Below, piece by piece: positions 21,501 through 33,900 of a DNA stretch of 64,000 nt (positions are counted from its first letter, which is position 1; the number at the start of each line of letters is the position of its first letter). The DNA lies in contig WNYE01000051.1 in the NCBI GenBank assembly GCA_021396245.1, positions 130,701 to 194,700 on the forward strand, written 5' to 3'. A program made the position numbers and the translations under genes. The notes beneath the pieces are model-generated. The model had not been told where the DNA came from and made no database searches. It was given only the letters and a program-made list of their open reading frames with translations. Source of the DNA: Sporothrix humicola. Taxonomy: Eukaryota > Ascomycota > Sordariomycetes > Ophiostomatales > Ophiostomataceae.

Positions 21501-22527
21501 GCGCTCGCTGCCGGCCAAGTCGATGATGCTCAGCGTGGCCATGGTGTGCGGTTCGTTAACGTTGGCATTGCGGTCACGCTGGGCGACGTTGATCTGCAGG
21601 ACGGCGTGCGAGCGCGACGACACAGCGTTGGCCTCGGTCGGTGAGACAGTGCGGAACTCGTTGCCCTGCACAATCATGTCCATGACCTCCTGGACGTCGC
21701 GCGGGTGGTGGCTCGTCAGTCCAGCGACGGTCACGGCCTGGTTCGTGTCCTCGCGCAGCATCAATCCCTGCTTGCTGCCGCCTGGGACGAGCAGATCGCG
21801 GATGGTCTCGTTGTAGATCTCCAGGTACGACAGCGACAGCTCTGTGTGCTTCTCGTCGCTGCGCTCGGCGATCTTCTCAAACAGCTCCTGCATGGTCATG
21901 AAGATGATGCCTGGTTGCTGTGCGGTTCCGGTGATTGTGTGTGTTTTGCCGCATCCTGTGGCGCCGTAGGCGAAGACTGTCGCATTGTAGCCATCCAGCA
22001 CGCTGTCGAGCAGGCCCTTGGTCGTGCCCTCGTACAGGTCCATCTGCGAGGCGTTGTCGTCAAAGACGCGGTCAAACGCAAAGACCTGGTCCTTGACTCG
22101 CTTTCCCGCTGCGGGCACAACCGACCGCGAGAACTTTTGGACGGGATTGTCTTCGGGCGGGTCAAAGACCAGACAGCGGTCGTCGACGACTTTGATGACG
22201 GACCGCAGACCCTTTTGGTTCAGTTTTGGTGTCGGTGCAGCGGCGAGCGAGCCGTCGCCCAGGAAGAGTGTGCCATCGTCGGTTTTTGCTCTGGGGGAGG
22301 GAGAGAGAAGTTAGTTGAGTCTGAGGAGTGGTTGAGTGTTTGATCTTGTATCGTCAGTTGGATGAACCTACAATTGCGCTGCTTCCCGGATTGTGAAAGG
22401 CCGCACACGGACTGAAGATGTTAGTATTGGGTGATAGTGAAAATGCGGTAACCGAGATGTAGATGTCAAGAGACGTCGACTCACCTGCGACCACAATCGA
22501 GGACGCGCCCGGATCGGAGGGCAGCAT
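18537..22527 (-). CDS. KIP3: Kinesin-8 motor protein (Kip3/KipB type)
   Basis: Three minus-strand exons, 22527-22485, 22411-22372 and 22290-18537, are joined across introns of 73 and 81 nt (GTGAGT and GTAGGT donors, CAG acceptors), giving 1278 residues. The joined N-terminus reads SSIVVAVRVRPF, the first motor strand. Other motor features are the P-loop GATGCGKTHT at about 137-146, NAVSSRSH of switch I, DLAGSERAS of switch II and the neck RYANRAKNIQTKV. GATGCGKT in place of GQTGSGKT and the large insert before the P-loop are typical of kinesin-8. The middle has coiled-coil segments. The last 600 residues are Ser/Pro-rich, basic and disordered, with SGSGSGSG runs. Kinesin-8 walks to microtubule plus ends and limits their length, setting spindle size and nuclear position. 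Confidence 0.93.
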
Positions 22528-23919
22528 GTTGGCGGCTGCGTTTGTGTCGATGGATATTCGATGTTGTGATGTAGCTTAGAGGTTGTTGTTGGTCGAGATG
22601 TCAATGTTGTGCCTCTATAATGGCTTCGCGGTGTCGTATTGTCGTTGTTGTTGTCGATGTCGATATTGTTGAGTCGATGTCAAAGTCGAAGTGAGAGGCA
22701 GACACTTGTCTCCTTAGTTGTTGTAGAAAAGAATAGTCGGCAAGAATGAAGAAGAACAGAAATAGGAAAGAACGAACAATCCAAAGAAGGAAAGGAAGAA
22801 ACAACGAGAACAACAAAAGACTAGTCTGCAAATGACGTGGCGGCGTGTTGAGTGTGGGCAGAAAGGTAAAGGGGTCGTGAACGAGGCGTGAACAGCTGCA
22901 CGTTTGTTTGAGTGGATCTCTCCTCTGTTTCTGTTATGTTCCCCTTTTCGCCCAGAGTGAGGGTATGCAGCTATCCAATTCAAGCTTTCGGTGGGATTTT
23001 GGTGGGCTGTCGCTCTTTCTGTTTTCTGTTTGTTTAGTTTCCACTGTGTTGGCCCGGGCAACCACGTTCGGCAGGGACCCGCTTTTTCTTCCACCCCAGG
23101 CTTTTTGTGGAGTGCTGTGTTTGACCCACTTTATTTTCACCATACAAAACCCATGTTCTCATATGAGAAATTCATATGAATGCCGCTCATCGCAACCAAA
23201 ACAATCAGACCAGAAACAGCTCAAAATATAAATTTGATATCGGCGGTCATAAAGTGGATGAGCGGAGAGTCATGCTATTGTGCCGCATGGCAATTGTCGG
23301 CGACTGGCATTTGTTGTGATATTTTTAGGTGAAGCCACGGTGAGAGCTTCGTCAAAACAAATACTAAGGAAACAGACATGAAATGACACAAACGCTGGTG
23401 TGCAACAAATGATACTTAGAAGTATTTTCAATCATAAAATGAATCGCCTCTTACAAACAATATTTCGTACCGAAAAGAAATCATATTTTTTTTTTTTTTT
23501 AACATTTTGATCATGGTTTTTGGTTGCACTTGAATTAATTATCTGGGAGAAAAAGTCTAAAATATTTGTGTTTGCTTCCTGCGGTATAGTAATCCTACAA
23601 TACAATCTCAACTGTAGATATCATAGCTTTTCACGATAGACCAAAAGAAAAAAGTAACAACAACCGGCTTGTATTTATTGCATTGTTATGTACATAGAAG
23701 AAAGAAAAGGAGAGAAGTGTGCTGACTTCTTGACAGACACTGTCTTGTTTCATGACCAAAGTAGCCAATCACCTTACACGACTAAAACGTAATCGTCCTC
23801 AACCAACAACACCCTCTCTTGACATTTTGATTTATTACTCCTTCACATCATTATTTACATTACTTCTTTCTTCGACCCTTTCGCCTTCCCCCATTATTTT
23901 CTTCTTTCTTCTTGCGTGT
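22528..23919. other. Intergenic region upstream of the kinesin gene
   Basis: 22528-22850 looks like the kinesin leader (TTGTTGTCGATGTCGATATT-type repeats). 23340-23720 is AT-rich and includes a T15 run at 23486-23500. It also holds the 3' end of the GH115 transcript. No gene is recognised. Confidence 0.55.
23486..23500. repeat. T15 homopolymer
   Basis: Fifteen consecutive T in an AT-rich intergenic patch. It may help exclude nucleosomes. The length may be uncertain. Confidence 0.8.
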
Positions 23920-26900
23920 CTAGTCTCCCCGATATTCCTGGCCGCACTTGCCGGTGGCGGTCCCGCCGAGGGTGCCCGGGGTGTCGGCAAAGGTGGTGGC
24001 GTTGTAGGTGCCGGTGTGGTCGCGGCCGACGAAGAAGCTCTCGGGTGGGCCGAGGTAGGAGGGGCGGACGCCGCCGGTGTTGACGACGATCTTTTGGACA
24101 ATGACGCTGGGCATGAGGGCGTGGATGCGCAGGGTGTAGGCTTGGGGAGAGCTCTGGAGACTGAACGACGACGTCGTGTAGTTGCCAGTCAGACCCCAAA
24201 CGGCGTCGCCGACGGCGTAGCCCCAGCCGGCAGGATAGTTTGTGCCGATGGAGCGGCCGACGGGCTGGACGTGGACGGGCGTAGAGGGCGAGCCTGACGC
24301 GGGGAAGAGAGAGATGGCATACTCGAGGGGCGTGTCATCTCCCAAATAATTTTGTGTCGGGGAGAGGTAGACGGTGATATTGGCGGTGGCATTGGAGAAG
24401 AGATACAGGGAATACTCGAGGGCGGGGGCGGTGTCGACGGTCAGCTTTTCGGTGGTCGGGGGCCAGAGACCGACACCGCTGCTGGTGCGGCCGTAGTCGT
24501 GGAACGTGCGGTAGGTGACGTTGGATGACGACGAGTTGCTGGTGGACGCGGGGACGATGCCCTGGTAGTGGGCACCGTCAATGGCCACAGTGCCGTCAGA
24601 CTCGACAAAGCCGCGCTTGAACGAGTCGGGGACGCTGCGGACGGTGACGGGCAGGATGACGACAGGCTGCTGGAAGCCGTACTTGTCAAAGTGGCGGCAG
24701 GCATTGGTGATGTTGATCTGGACGGTGGTCGAAGTCAGAGTGGACGGCACCTGGGACCAGTCGACCGACACGTAGACGCGCGTGTCGGGGTTGCCGTCGC
24801 CGACCGTGCCCGACGACTGGGAGAGAGAGACCCAGGGGACGGTGACGGCACTCCATCCGCAGGCCTTGACGCCGCGCGAAAAGACATCAAAGTAGCGGCG
24901 GGGCACGCTGTACTTGTCGAGCGGCGGGAGTGTCAGGGAGTTGCCTGAGTTGGCGTGGAACTTGTCGTCACCGGGCACCGTGGCGTTGGATCCTTCGACG
25001 CCGACACCGATCTCGCCCGAGACGGCGGCGAAAGCGGTCTGGACGTAGGTGACGGCGGGCAGGGTGTTGCGCATGGGCTGCTGCCAGTAGCCGTCGTAGC
25101 CTAGATGGGTTTGGTCCATCATGCCTGCCCATTTGCCGTTGAGGAGCGCGTTCCAGCGGAGGGTCAGGTTGACGTCGGCGGCCGAGGCGTCCAACAAGGT
25201 CTGGATCTCCGTGTTGGCGGCGTTGCGTTTCTGGCCGGCGTACAAGGCGTTGTTGGCGGCAGAAATGTACAGACGGTGCACAATGGCGCCGGCCAGCACA
25301 GGATGTAGGATCATTTCAAAGAAAGCGGCTTGGTCGGAAGAGGCCAGAGAATCGTAGACTTTTTGCGTGTCACTGACCAGAGAGGCCCACTGGGACAGCA
25401 CAGCGTCCGCCTCGCCGTAGTTGAGGACCGAGTACGTCTCCGGCTCGACGAGCTCGTACTTGCGGCGGCTGGCGTACATGCTGTAGCGGGCGATAATGTT
25501 GGCCACAACTGACGAATCTGCCGACGCAAACTCGCGCTCGACCCAGGCCTTGGCCCAGTCCGTGACGGAGTTGCCGCCGCCGAAGCCCCAGCGCGGCTGG
25601 TCGTACGCTAGGTCCAAGAAGTGGCTGATGGGCAGCTCCAGCGCCTTGAGGTCGCCGACGTTGACGATCCAGATGCGGTCGGCGCCGCGCGCATAGGCCA
25701 TGCCCATCTGCTCGGCCGTTTTTGTGAGCTGCACCGTGTTGATCCACTTGTAGTTGCGCGGGTCGCCGACATAGTCAAAATGATAATAAACGCCGGCACC
25801 GCCCGCTCTGTCCTTTTCAGACACTAACGGGAAGCGGCGCACATTGCCCCAATTATCGTCGGACCACAGCAGCGTGACGTCGTCCGGCACCTGCAGGCCC
25901 TCGAAAATGTACGACTGCACCTCCTTGTAGAGACACCACATCTGCGGCACCGTGCTGATATTGACGCCCAGCCCTTTGGCGATGATGTCCTGCTGGTTGT
26001 TCACGAGCGTGTTGAGCATCTCGACGATCGCGCTCGAACCCAGCCCCTCGATCGCCGAGTCGCCCGTCCCGCGCATGCCCATTGTCCACAGCGAGTTGCG
26101 CGCATACGGCTTGGCCCGCGACACGCCGTAACGAAAGTACTCGTCGATTGTCTTGTTGTTCAGGTTGTATGCCCAGGGCCCGGCGCCCGCCGAAATGTAA
26201 AACTTGCTAAACTCGTTTTGCGCGCGCATCAGCGGCTCCGTGTGCGAGCTGCCCAGCACAATCTCAAACGCGTCCGCCAGCGGCTGGTTCGCCGGGTCGT
26301 CGACCTCGAACATGGTCGACCAGATCGCCGGCCATAGGTAGTTGGCGCGGAGGCGCAGCAGCAGTTCAAAGACCAGCGAGTAAAAGGCCGGACCGTAGCC
26401 GGCGCCGTACGGCGTGTCGGCCCAGTGCGAGGCCACCCAGTCCGTCAGCGCGGGCTGCTCGTCGTTCAGAAACAGACCGCGGAACCGCACGGACGGCGAC
26501 GTCTGCACTTTGCGCGTCGGCAGCGCAAAGATGCCCGCCGTCTGCTTGGTCACGGCCGAGTCCGCCCAAAAGTACCACGGCGACACGCCAATCTGCTCGC
26601 TGACGTCGTAGATACCATAGATGGTGCCGCGCGGGTCGCTGCCCGCAATCACGAGCGCCTTGCCTGCGCCGGGCACGACCGAGGAGACGTCCACAACTGC
26701 ACTGACAAACGCCTCCCACTGGCCTTTGATTTGACTGAGATCGCCGAGAAGGTTGGCTGCCGCCAGAGCGTCCACGACCGCCGAGTGGCCCAGAGTGCCC
26801 GCAATAATCACGGTACTGCCGTTGGCGGCCGCAGCGTATGCCGGCCCCGAGAAGTTGGCCGAGCCCGTCGTGCTGTACACAGTGTTGTTCTTGTTGTTGA

Positions 26901-27198
26901 CGGGGAAGTAGCTGTACGACGCCGGCGATGCATTGCTCTGGCCATTGGACAGCGTCAGGTTCGTGCCTGTCACACGCCCGAAATCCACGGCAAGATCACC
27001 GGCCGCACGGATGACGCCCCAGTAGTCATTGGACGACACGAGGATCTGGCCGGTGCTTGACCCGCCAGCCAACTGGACACTGCCGGCCGCCGAGTTGTTG
27101 AACGAGATGATGGGTTGCTGGCCGAGGGCAGACACTGTCGCAACTTGCGTTGTGGCCGCCAGCACGGCCAAGGCCGTCTGAACACACCGAGGAAGCAT
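23920..27198 (-). CDS. Secreted GH115 xylan alpha-1,2-glucuronidase
   Basis: A single minus-strand exon encodes 1092 residues. Residues 1-25 are a signal peptide ending near VSALGQQ. The N-terminal domain contains the family string GSDPRGTIYGIYDVSEQIGVSPWYFW. The central barrel has GYGPAFYSLVFELLLRLRANYLWPA, the LWSDDNWGN region and VNVGDLKALELP. The C-terminal beta-rich part includes GWGYAVGDAVWGLTG and ends PSYLGPPESFFVGRD. All are characteristic of GH115, enzymes that cut (4-O-methyl)glucuronic acid from xylan, including internal residues. Length is within the fungal range for the family. Several N-x-S/T sites fit secretion. Possible CreA and XlnR-type sites lie upstream. The nearest regulator gene, a Zn2Cys6 factor, is 3.7 kb away; any link is untested. 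Confidence 0.93.
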   Translation of the reverse strand: MLPRCVQTALAVLAATTQVATVSALGQQPIISFNNSAAGSVQLAGGSSTGQILVSSNDYWGVIRAAGDLAVDFGRVTGTNLTLSNGQSNASPASYSYFPVNNKNNTVYSTTGSANFSGPAYAAAANGSTVIIAGTLGHSAVVDALAAANLLGDLSQIKGQWEAFVSAVVDVSSVVPGAGKALVIAGSDPRGTIYGIYDVSEQIGVSPWYFWADSAVTKQTAGIFALPTRKVQTSPSVRFRGLFLNDEQPALTDWVASHWADTPYGAGYGPAFYSLVFELLLRLRANYLWPAIWSTMFEVDDPANQPLADAFEIVLGSSHTEPLMRAQNEFSKFYISAGAGPWAYNLNNKTIDEYFRYGVSRAKPYARNSLWTMGMRGTGDSAIEGLGSSAIVEMLNTLVNNQQDIIAKGLGVNISTVPQMWCLYKEVQSYIFEGLQVPDDVTLLWSDDNWGNVRRFPLVSEKDRAGGAGVYYHFDYVGDPRNYKWINTVQLTKTAEQMGMAYARGADRIWIVNVGDLKALELPISHFLDLAYDQPRWGFGGGNSVTDWAKAWVEREFASADSSVVANIIARYSMYASRRKYELVEPETYSVLNYGEADAVLSQWASLVSDTQKVYDSLASSDQAAFFEMILHPVLAGAIVHRLYISAANNALYAGQKRNAANTEIQTLLDASAADVNLTLRWNALLNGKWAGMMDQTHLGYDGYWQQPMRNTLPAVTYVQTAFAAVSGEIGVGVEGSNATVPGDDKFHANSGNSLTLPPLDKYSVPRRYFDVFSRGVKACGWSAVTVPWVSLSQSSGTVGDGNPDTRVYVSVDWSQVPSTLTSTTVQINITNACRHFDKYGFQQPVVILPVTVRSVPDSFKRGFVESDGTVAIDGAHYQGIVPASTSNSSSSNVTYRTFHDYGRTSSGVGLWPPTTEKLTVDTAPALEYSLYLFSNATANITVYLSPTQNYLGDDTPLEYAISLFPASGSPSTPVHVQPVGRSIGTNYPAGWGYAVGDAVWGLTGNYTTSSFSLQSSPQAYTLRIHALMPSVIVQKIVVNTGGVRPSYLGPPESFFVGRDHTGTYNATTFADTPGTLGGTATGKCGQEYRGD

Positions 27199-27454
27199 TG
27201 TGAATGTCGTCAGAGGTGATGACGGTGATGGTCACAGCTTCGATGAGGTGGAAAGCTCTGTCAGAGCTGTCTTTGTTGAGAAACAAAATAAAAGACAAAA
27301 AGAAAAAGAAAACAAAAGAAAGAAAAAGGAAAGAGACAGCTACGCGAGTGTAGACCGCCCGTACCTGCGTCGTGTGTCGTACCTTTATTGTTTTTAATAT
27401 CGACAGATATCAAAACGCATGGCCGTTCATTTGTACTCGCGGACTACTTTATGT

Positions 27455-27518
27455 CCCCAGCCTCTTTTTCTCTCTCTCTTCATATCACTTCATCTGTACC
27501 TCAATATCCGTCCCGGGG
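27455..27518. promoter_or_regulatory. Two CreA-type sites upstream of the GH115 gene
   Basis: CTGGGG (minus strand, 27455-27460) and CCGGGG (27513-27518) fit the SYGGRG consensus of the carbon repressor CreA/Cre1 and lie about 260 and 315 bp before the GH115 start. A paired arrangement is typical of functional sites, but the motif is short and binding is inferred. Confidence 0.35.
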
Positions 27519-28197
27519 AACAGTGCACTCTTTCCACTGCATCCCACGAGGAAACGGCACATCGGGACGCCTTCAAGATGCCAAGACGATCACTGCTACT
27601 GTAGGTATGACCAACAACAGAAAACATGCGGAAAACTCGCAGGAAACATGCAGACAACATCGTGGGAAAGGGTGGAAAACGAGGGGAAATGACGACTTGG
27701 GGTCATGGATAAATACAACGACGAAAAAGTGAGGGGAAATGGAGGAAAAGAGAGGGGGAAGACAAACGACAAGGGACTCGAAAGAGACGATCGTCAAGGA
27801 TGCTCGCTGTTTGTTTGTTGATCGCTTGTTTGCCGAGCACTGCCCACGTTGTTGAGGACCTTGTTTCCGTCAATTGTCCCGTGTGTATGGATGTTGGTAC
27901 TCTTTTTCTCGCCAGTCTTGTCTTCTTCCAAAATGAACGTGTCCGTTGGTTCTATCTTACCCGGAACGTGTTGCTATTTCTGCTTTTGACTCTTCTCCTC
28001 CCAATTGACTGCTTCCGTTCGCCCAATTGACCACTCGACCACAGACTCTACAGTCAATCGACCGTTGGTTGGCATGATGCATGGCGGAAGAACCTGGCCG
28101 GCGTCTGCCGTGATGTCAACTTTCCTGTGTGTTTTTTCGTCACACACTCTCTTTATACATATCCATCTCTCCATCGTCTTCATCCTTTCGCTTTGCA

Positions 28198-28204
28198 TTT
28201 AGCC
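28198..28204 (-). promoter_or_regulatory. XlnR-like GGCTAAA site
   Basis: GGCTAAA on the minus strand lies 1 kb before the GH115 start. It matches the binding core of the xylanolytic activator XlnR/Xyr1. A 7-mer can occur by chance at this distance. Confidence 0.25.
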
Positions 28205-30921
28205 AAAAGGCAGTCTTGGCAGACTACTGACTACCGTTGACGACGATACTACTTGAAAATGCCCCAATTCGATGTCGATCCCTTCCCAGATCACAAATTA
28301 CCCCATTCGACCATTCGACGGATTGCGGAGGTCGAGTGGTGGAAAAGGCAGAAAAAGTGGCTGGGAAAGGGTAAAGAAGGGGAACCATTTTCATTTATCC
28401 GTGTTGCAGACAAACGACACGTGGTATGCAAAGAAGGAGAATGAAGAGAAAAGGAATAAAAGAGAGAATAAGAAGGAAAGAGACGACAGAAGACACAATT
28501 GAATGTTCGACTGACTCGGCTTCGACGGTTCTCGCTCCGGGTCAGTGGCTGGATCCAAGGAGGGGAACGTCCACGATGTGACGCCATCCTGTGGTTGAAC
28601 CGGATTGCTGAAGCGGTCAACCACGGCAAGTTCCTTTCGACTTTCCTTGCAGAACGAATTGAGGGAATAACTTGTGTTGATGTCGTACTGATTAGTGTTC
28701 AAGGTGTAGTCAGATATTTGGTAAGAATTTCTTTTCTGGCTTCTGATTCTTCTTCTTAGTCATTGTATGTTGTTCTAGCTCTTCTCTCTTTTGAAATGAG
28801 AATAAACGACATAAGAAAATAGAAACGCTATTTTCCTCGAAAATGGGTTTTCTTTCTTGCTGAATCCATATACTAAGGGTATCTTCTTTGCATCTTGAAA
28901 AAAGAAACAAAAAGGAAAGGCAAAAGCAAGATGGAAGAAGAATGAGACAGACGAAGCAGACACTTAGAGCAAAAAGTCTTGAAGGGAACGTCTCCTTTTC
29001 ATCTCGCGTATTAACCTTTTGCCGACTTTTGAGATGATGAACTGCCAAAACAATCAAGAAACAGACCCTCAAAAATCAAACGCCGTCTTCAGATTGCGAC
29101 ATATGACAGCAGTTTGAGAAAAGGAGAAGGAGAAGACTCAGAATGCCCCACCGTCACCTCCCATCTCCCACTTTACACGAGAGTGATCCGTGTTCACGTG
29201 CCCACGCGCCCTCTTCGTGAACCCTCGTTCCACTTCAGCCCAGTCCACATTTTTTCTTGTCTTTCTCTTTTATTCTTTTCTCTTTTCTTTCTCTCTCCTC
29301 CTCATCTCACGAGCCCACATGCGATCCCACGTTTCCACTCGGATCTTGGTCTTTCCAGTCTGCCCACTCTTCCCGCCGCTTGGTTCGTCTATTGTCTATT
29401 CCCAGAATGCCTTCCTGTGTTGCTTTCATCTAAGGCTTGGCATTTTGCGGCTCTCCGCGGACCCCCGTTTTACAGCTGGACAAGCGGGCGCTATTCCTCC
29501 GCCGTCCGATAAAAAGACAAAAAGACAAAAAGGAGACGATCATGAACATGAACAAGCTTTGACGACGGCAGGCACCATGTTGCACGTCATTTCCACAATT
29601 TCAAAGGAACGCCGTCTTGATTTCCTTTTACGTCGGGACACTTTTTATTTGGTTGCCTGCAAAGGCCGCGAGTACAATGATCCTTCACTTGCCTGCCGTC
29701 TGTCTTGACTGCCGTTTCGACGTTACTAGCCGTCCATTCCGTAATTGGAGTCATGTTCCTCCAAAAGGCTCTCCTTATCGTCCTTTTCGTCTCCTTTTCA
29801 CCCCTTTTTCAGGATTTGCTTTCTCCTCGATTTCCGACCAAGACGCCGACAGAGATCGGGATCTGGAACTTATCGAGGTGCGTCCTGTTCTCGCATCCGA
29901 CACAAGCCGCTTGACGGCACAAAAGGCGCACAACGTCAATGGCCAGGCACACAACAGAAAGTGACAAAAGAGATGAAGGGTGTCCTACATCGGCATCGGT
30001 CTTGGTATCCTATTCTAGCAAATTAAAGTCCTTGAAAACAGGGAAATATGGGGAGAAACGGGCTTTATCTGATCATCAGATAACCGCACTAATTATCCCC
30101 GACGCCGAGTTTGCGACGTCTCGTCTTACTTTTTGACAAAACGGCGCTGAGTTACAGGGCATTATAGTGAGAATACGCTAAACGGCTGTGCCTTTCAGTG
30201 GCAAACAGCGCCGTCTATGCACTAACCGTTAGTGTCTCTTCACCGTTTTCAGCATCTTTCTTTTCTCCGACCGTCTTGGCCTGGTCGTGCTTTCCTCCGA
30301 CGGAGACGGGGATTGTAGGTTTCGTGCGGCGTTTTGCTTGCTTCTTTCAGACAAGCTTACGTTTGAAGTCGAAAAAGAGAGGGAGAGAAGGAGCGAAGGA
30401 AGAAGAGAATGGCAGGAGGGTGATAGAAACAGGAAAGAGAGAATGAAGAAATTTCAAAACGGCAAGAACAAGAATACGAGTAACTGAGATGAATGAAAAG
30501 ACAGAAAAAAAAAAGAAAACGGGAAGAAAGAGATACCGTAGTGTATGCAGTGCTGACAGAGCGTGTGAATCTTTTCTTCTGAGATACACGACATAACAAA
30601 AGAAGACTAGAAGGAAAACAGAGGAGAAATCAGAAGCTCAAAGGATGGCAGTCTGACACTTTCCTTGACAGCGCGCTCCTTCCCTTTTTTCTGCCACATG
30701 CGCGCGTCGGCGAAAAAGTGTCCCGCGCTGACTTTGACCTTTGTCATTCATTTTTCAATTATCGATTGCCGGTCGTGCCTTCCTCAGGTCGAACTTAATC
30801 TTGCTTTTTACAAACCAAAACAATACACACTCTCCTATTCCAATTGAAGACAACAATTGAACACCAGCTTTACTACGGAATACTATCTTACAGCTACGCA
30901 CCCACAGCTACGCACCCACCC

Positions 30922-33900
30922 ATGTCCGACATCACCGCGCCGCGACCTGCGCGCAAACGCCGCCGCCCGGCCGTCGTCTGTGCCGAATGCCGCCGCCGCA
31001 AGATCGCCTGCGACCGCAAAACGCCCTGCGGCCAGTGCGCGCTGCACAATGTCGAGTGCGTCTATGTCACAGGGTCTGTGCCGCCGCCGTACGGCCGGCC
31101 GCTGCGTGCGCCCGTGAGTCCGGGGTCGCAGCCGGGACTTGCCGTGCCGGGGGAGCGCAACGACCTGGCGACGGGGAACGTGCAGCCTGCGACGGCGGGC
31201 GGCAGTACTTCCACAACAACAGCAGCAGGCGCAACTGGGGCAGTAGACGGACCGCCTGCAACTACGACATCGCCCCTCGACGAGGAGGAAGAGGTGGCGC
31301 CTGGCGCCGAGCTCACAAACACCATGGTCTCCTTGGGCGAACGCTCGTCACGGTTCGGTGGCCGCCTGGCCAAGACACGCCTCTTTGGACGCACGCACTG
31401 GATGAACAACATGGACGAGTTCAAGGACATCCACAGCCTGACGCACCTGGTGCACTTTGTGACGGGGTCGGTCATTTATAAGTCGATGCGGACGTGCAAG
31501 CGAATTGCGCGCGTCATAAAAGCGGACGAGCTAGCCAGAATAGCAGCGCTGCCCGAGGAGAATGAGCCGCTGTGGCTCGAGGTGCCGCCACGAGCCGTGG
31601 CCGACCGTCTTGTCGAGCTGTATTTCAACGTCTTCGAGCCGCAGTTCCGCATCTTGCACATGCCGACGTTCCGGCGCGAGTACGAGGCGTTTATGGAGGA
31701 GCAGGACCAGAGCCAGCCGGCGAGCCCGAGTCGGCACGACGAGCCACCAAAGGAGTTGGCAACGCACACGACACCGAAAAACGGACAGGGCGGCGCATCG
31801 GCCGATTTCATGGTCAAGCTGGTGCTCGTGCTGGCCATGGGCAGCTGTTTTTACGACGGCGAAAAGGACGACCTGGAGGCAACGGAGAGCCCTAGTGACA
31901 AAGCCACCGGCGGTTCAGCGGCGTCAGAGAACCACGCACGAATGACGGCCGCCGCTGCCGCTGCAGCCCTCCACGATCGGTTACGAATTGCGGCCGCCCG
32001 TGCCGTGCAGCGCATGGACGTTTCCTACTGCGCGCCTCTCGACAAGCACCGCCTCAACCTCGATACCCTCCAGATCTACTGTCTAGTGACTCTGGCACGA
32101 CAGACGACGGCCCTCGACCTCGGCGACGACCTGACATGGTTCACGACGGGTGGCCTGCTGCACACGGCCTTTGGCATGGGCCTCAACCGCGACCCGTCAC
32201 ATTTCAAGTCGTTGTCGTTTGCACAGTCTGAAATGCGGCGACGGTTGTGGGCCACCATTCTAGAACTAGTTGTCCAGTCGAGTCTCGACCAGGGCATGCC
32301 ACCACTGATCAGCACCGACGACTACGACTGCTCGCCACCGCTCAACTTGGATGATGACGCATTTGGTGTGGACGGCGATGCAACCAGCTTGGAGGGCAAC
32401 GCATACGACCATATTACCGTCGACCTGCCCATCCACGGGGTGGCCATGCCAGGCCAGGGGACAGGAATTGGAGGGAGCAAGAAGCGCAAGGGTGGACCAG
32501 GTGCAGCGCCAGGATCAGGACCAAGGCAGAGCATAGCCAGTAACGATGGCTTGGGTGCTGGAAATGTCGGGAGCGGTGAGAGTCTGCTGCCGCGCGGCGA
32601 ACAGAGTTTCCGCAGACCGGCCGTGCCACGGAAGGGCCACCCAGACACAGTCTTTACGCACACGAGCATGCAACGTCTGCTGTGCCGCTCATTACCCATC
32701 CGTCTCAAGATCACAAAGGCCCTCAACGGTCTGGGAGCTGGACTGACGTACGAGCGGGCACTGCAGCTGAGCGCCGACCTGCTGGAGACGTGCCGGTATG
32801 CCGCAGCATCATTACGAGGAGCTCCTCTGATGTGGCGGACAAACGAGCCTGCCAACGAAAAGGAAAAGGCTGCCCAAGAAATAGAACGGGCCGCTTTTGC
32901 CAAGCTGAGGATAGCCTTTTACGAGATCCTGACGCGCCGGTTCCATCACTCGCTGCACTCGCCGTTTGCCCGCAAGGCCGGCAACAATGTGCAGTTCTTT
33001 TACTCGCGGCGAGCCCGCATCGAGACTGTGCTGAGACTTTTGTCGTTCTTCCGGCGACCCACGACCCACGCCACGATGCTGGCCGACGTCAACACGCCGA
33101 TTGCGAGCGACGAGTCGACCGTCACAGAGAAGGAGAGCGGCATCCCCATGACTTTGCTCAAACCAACGGCGGCCGAAGACCCTTGCCGGCGTCTCTGGCT
33201 GATCGGCCGCGGCATGCTCAAGTGCACCATGGTCGACATCAAGGCTACGGCCGTCATTGAGATGATCCACCAGCTGCAGGAGGACTATGTACCCGGCTCG
33301 GACTTGACGTTGTCGCAACGCGAGCTGTACGACACGGTGCGCACCATTATCGAGCTCGCCCACGCACGCATCGAGGCCGGCGAGACCAACGTCAAGGGCT
33401 ACCTTTTCTTTAGGGGAGCACTAGCCCAAGTCGACGCCCTTATGCAGGGCAAGCCCGTCCGTCAAGTCATTATCGAGGCGGCGCAGCAGTCGTCCACCAA
33501 GACCATAAACACGCTCAAAAATCTGGCGGCGCGGCGAGGTGTCGCCTTGCCTGATGATCTCGGTGGCACCAACATGGGCGACGACCTTGACCCGCCGAGC
33601 ATCTCACCTGTGGCCTTACAGACGGACGAGCTGGTGGCGGGGAAAACCCCTGGCCTTGCACCTGCGTCGGCATCTGTCTCTGCAGCCACGTCAACAACCA
33701 TGGTCGCCCCGGCCATGGCAACCAACGGCAGCACGCCCGGCGGCATGTACTCTGGCAAGCTCAACAATGTGTCCAACCACAACAACATGTCGGGAGGCAA
33801 CATAGGTGGGCTGACCAACATGTCCATGGCGGCTGGTCTGGCGAGCACCAACCCCAGCACGGCAGGCCCTTCTCCCTCTCAGATCTTGGGCATGTCCTCA

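Larger units (their letters stand above)
27199..30921. other. 3.7-kb divergent intergenic region
   Basis: It separates the GH115 gene (-) from the Zn2Cys6 gene (+). It has mixed purine and pyrimidine tracts (28740-28990 and 30360-30540, plus T/C-rich 29240-29320). No frame has a recognisable domain. The frame at 30844 merges into the regulator gene and its first 26 codons may be leader. Confidence 0.55.

Noticed and set aside
18999..21644. Two long plus-strand frames of 438 and 396 codons
   Set aside because: Antisense to the kinesin-8 gene, whose motor motifs are certain. Their composition is that expected of an antisense frame and no family is seen.
23340..23720. AT-rich patch as a RIP-mutated transposon
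   Set aside because: It is only about 400 bp, contains no degenerate transposase or reverse transcriptase frame and resembles ordinary 3' flanking DNA.
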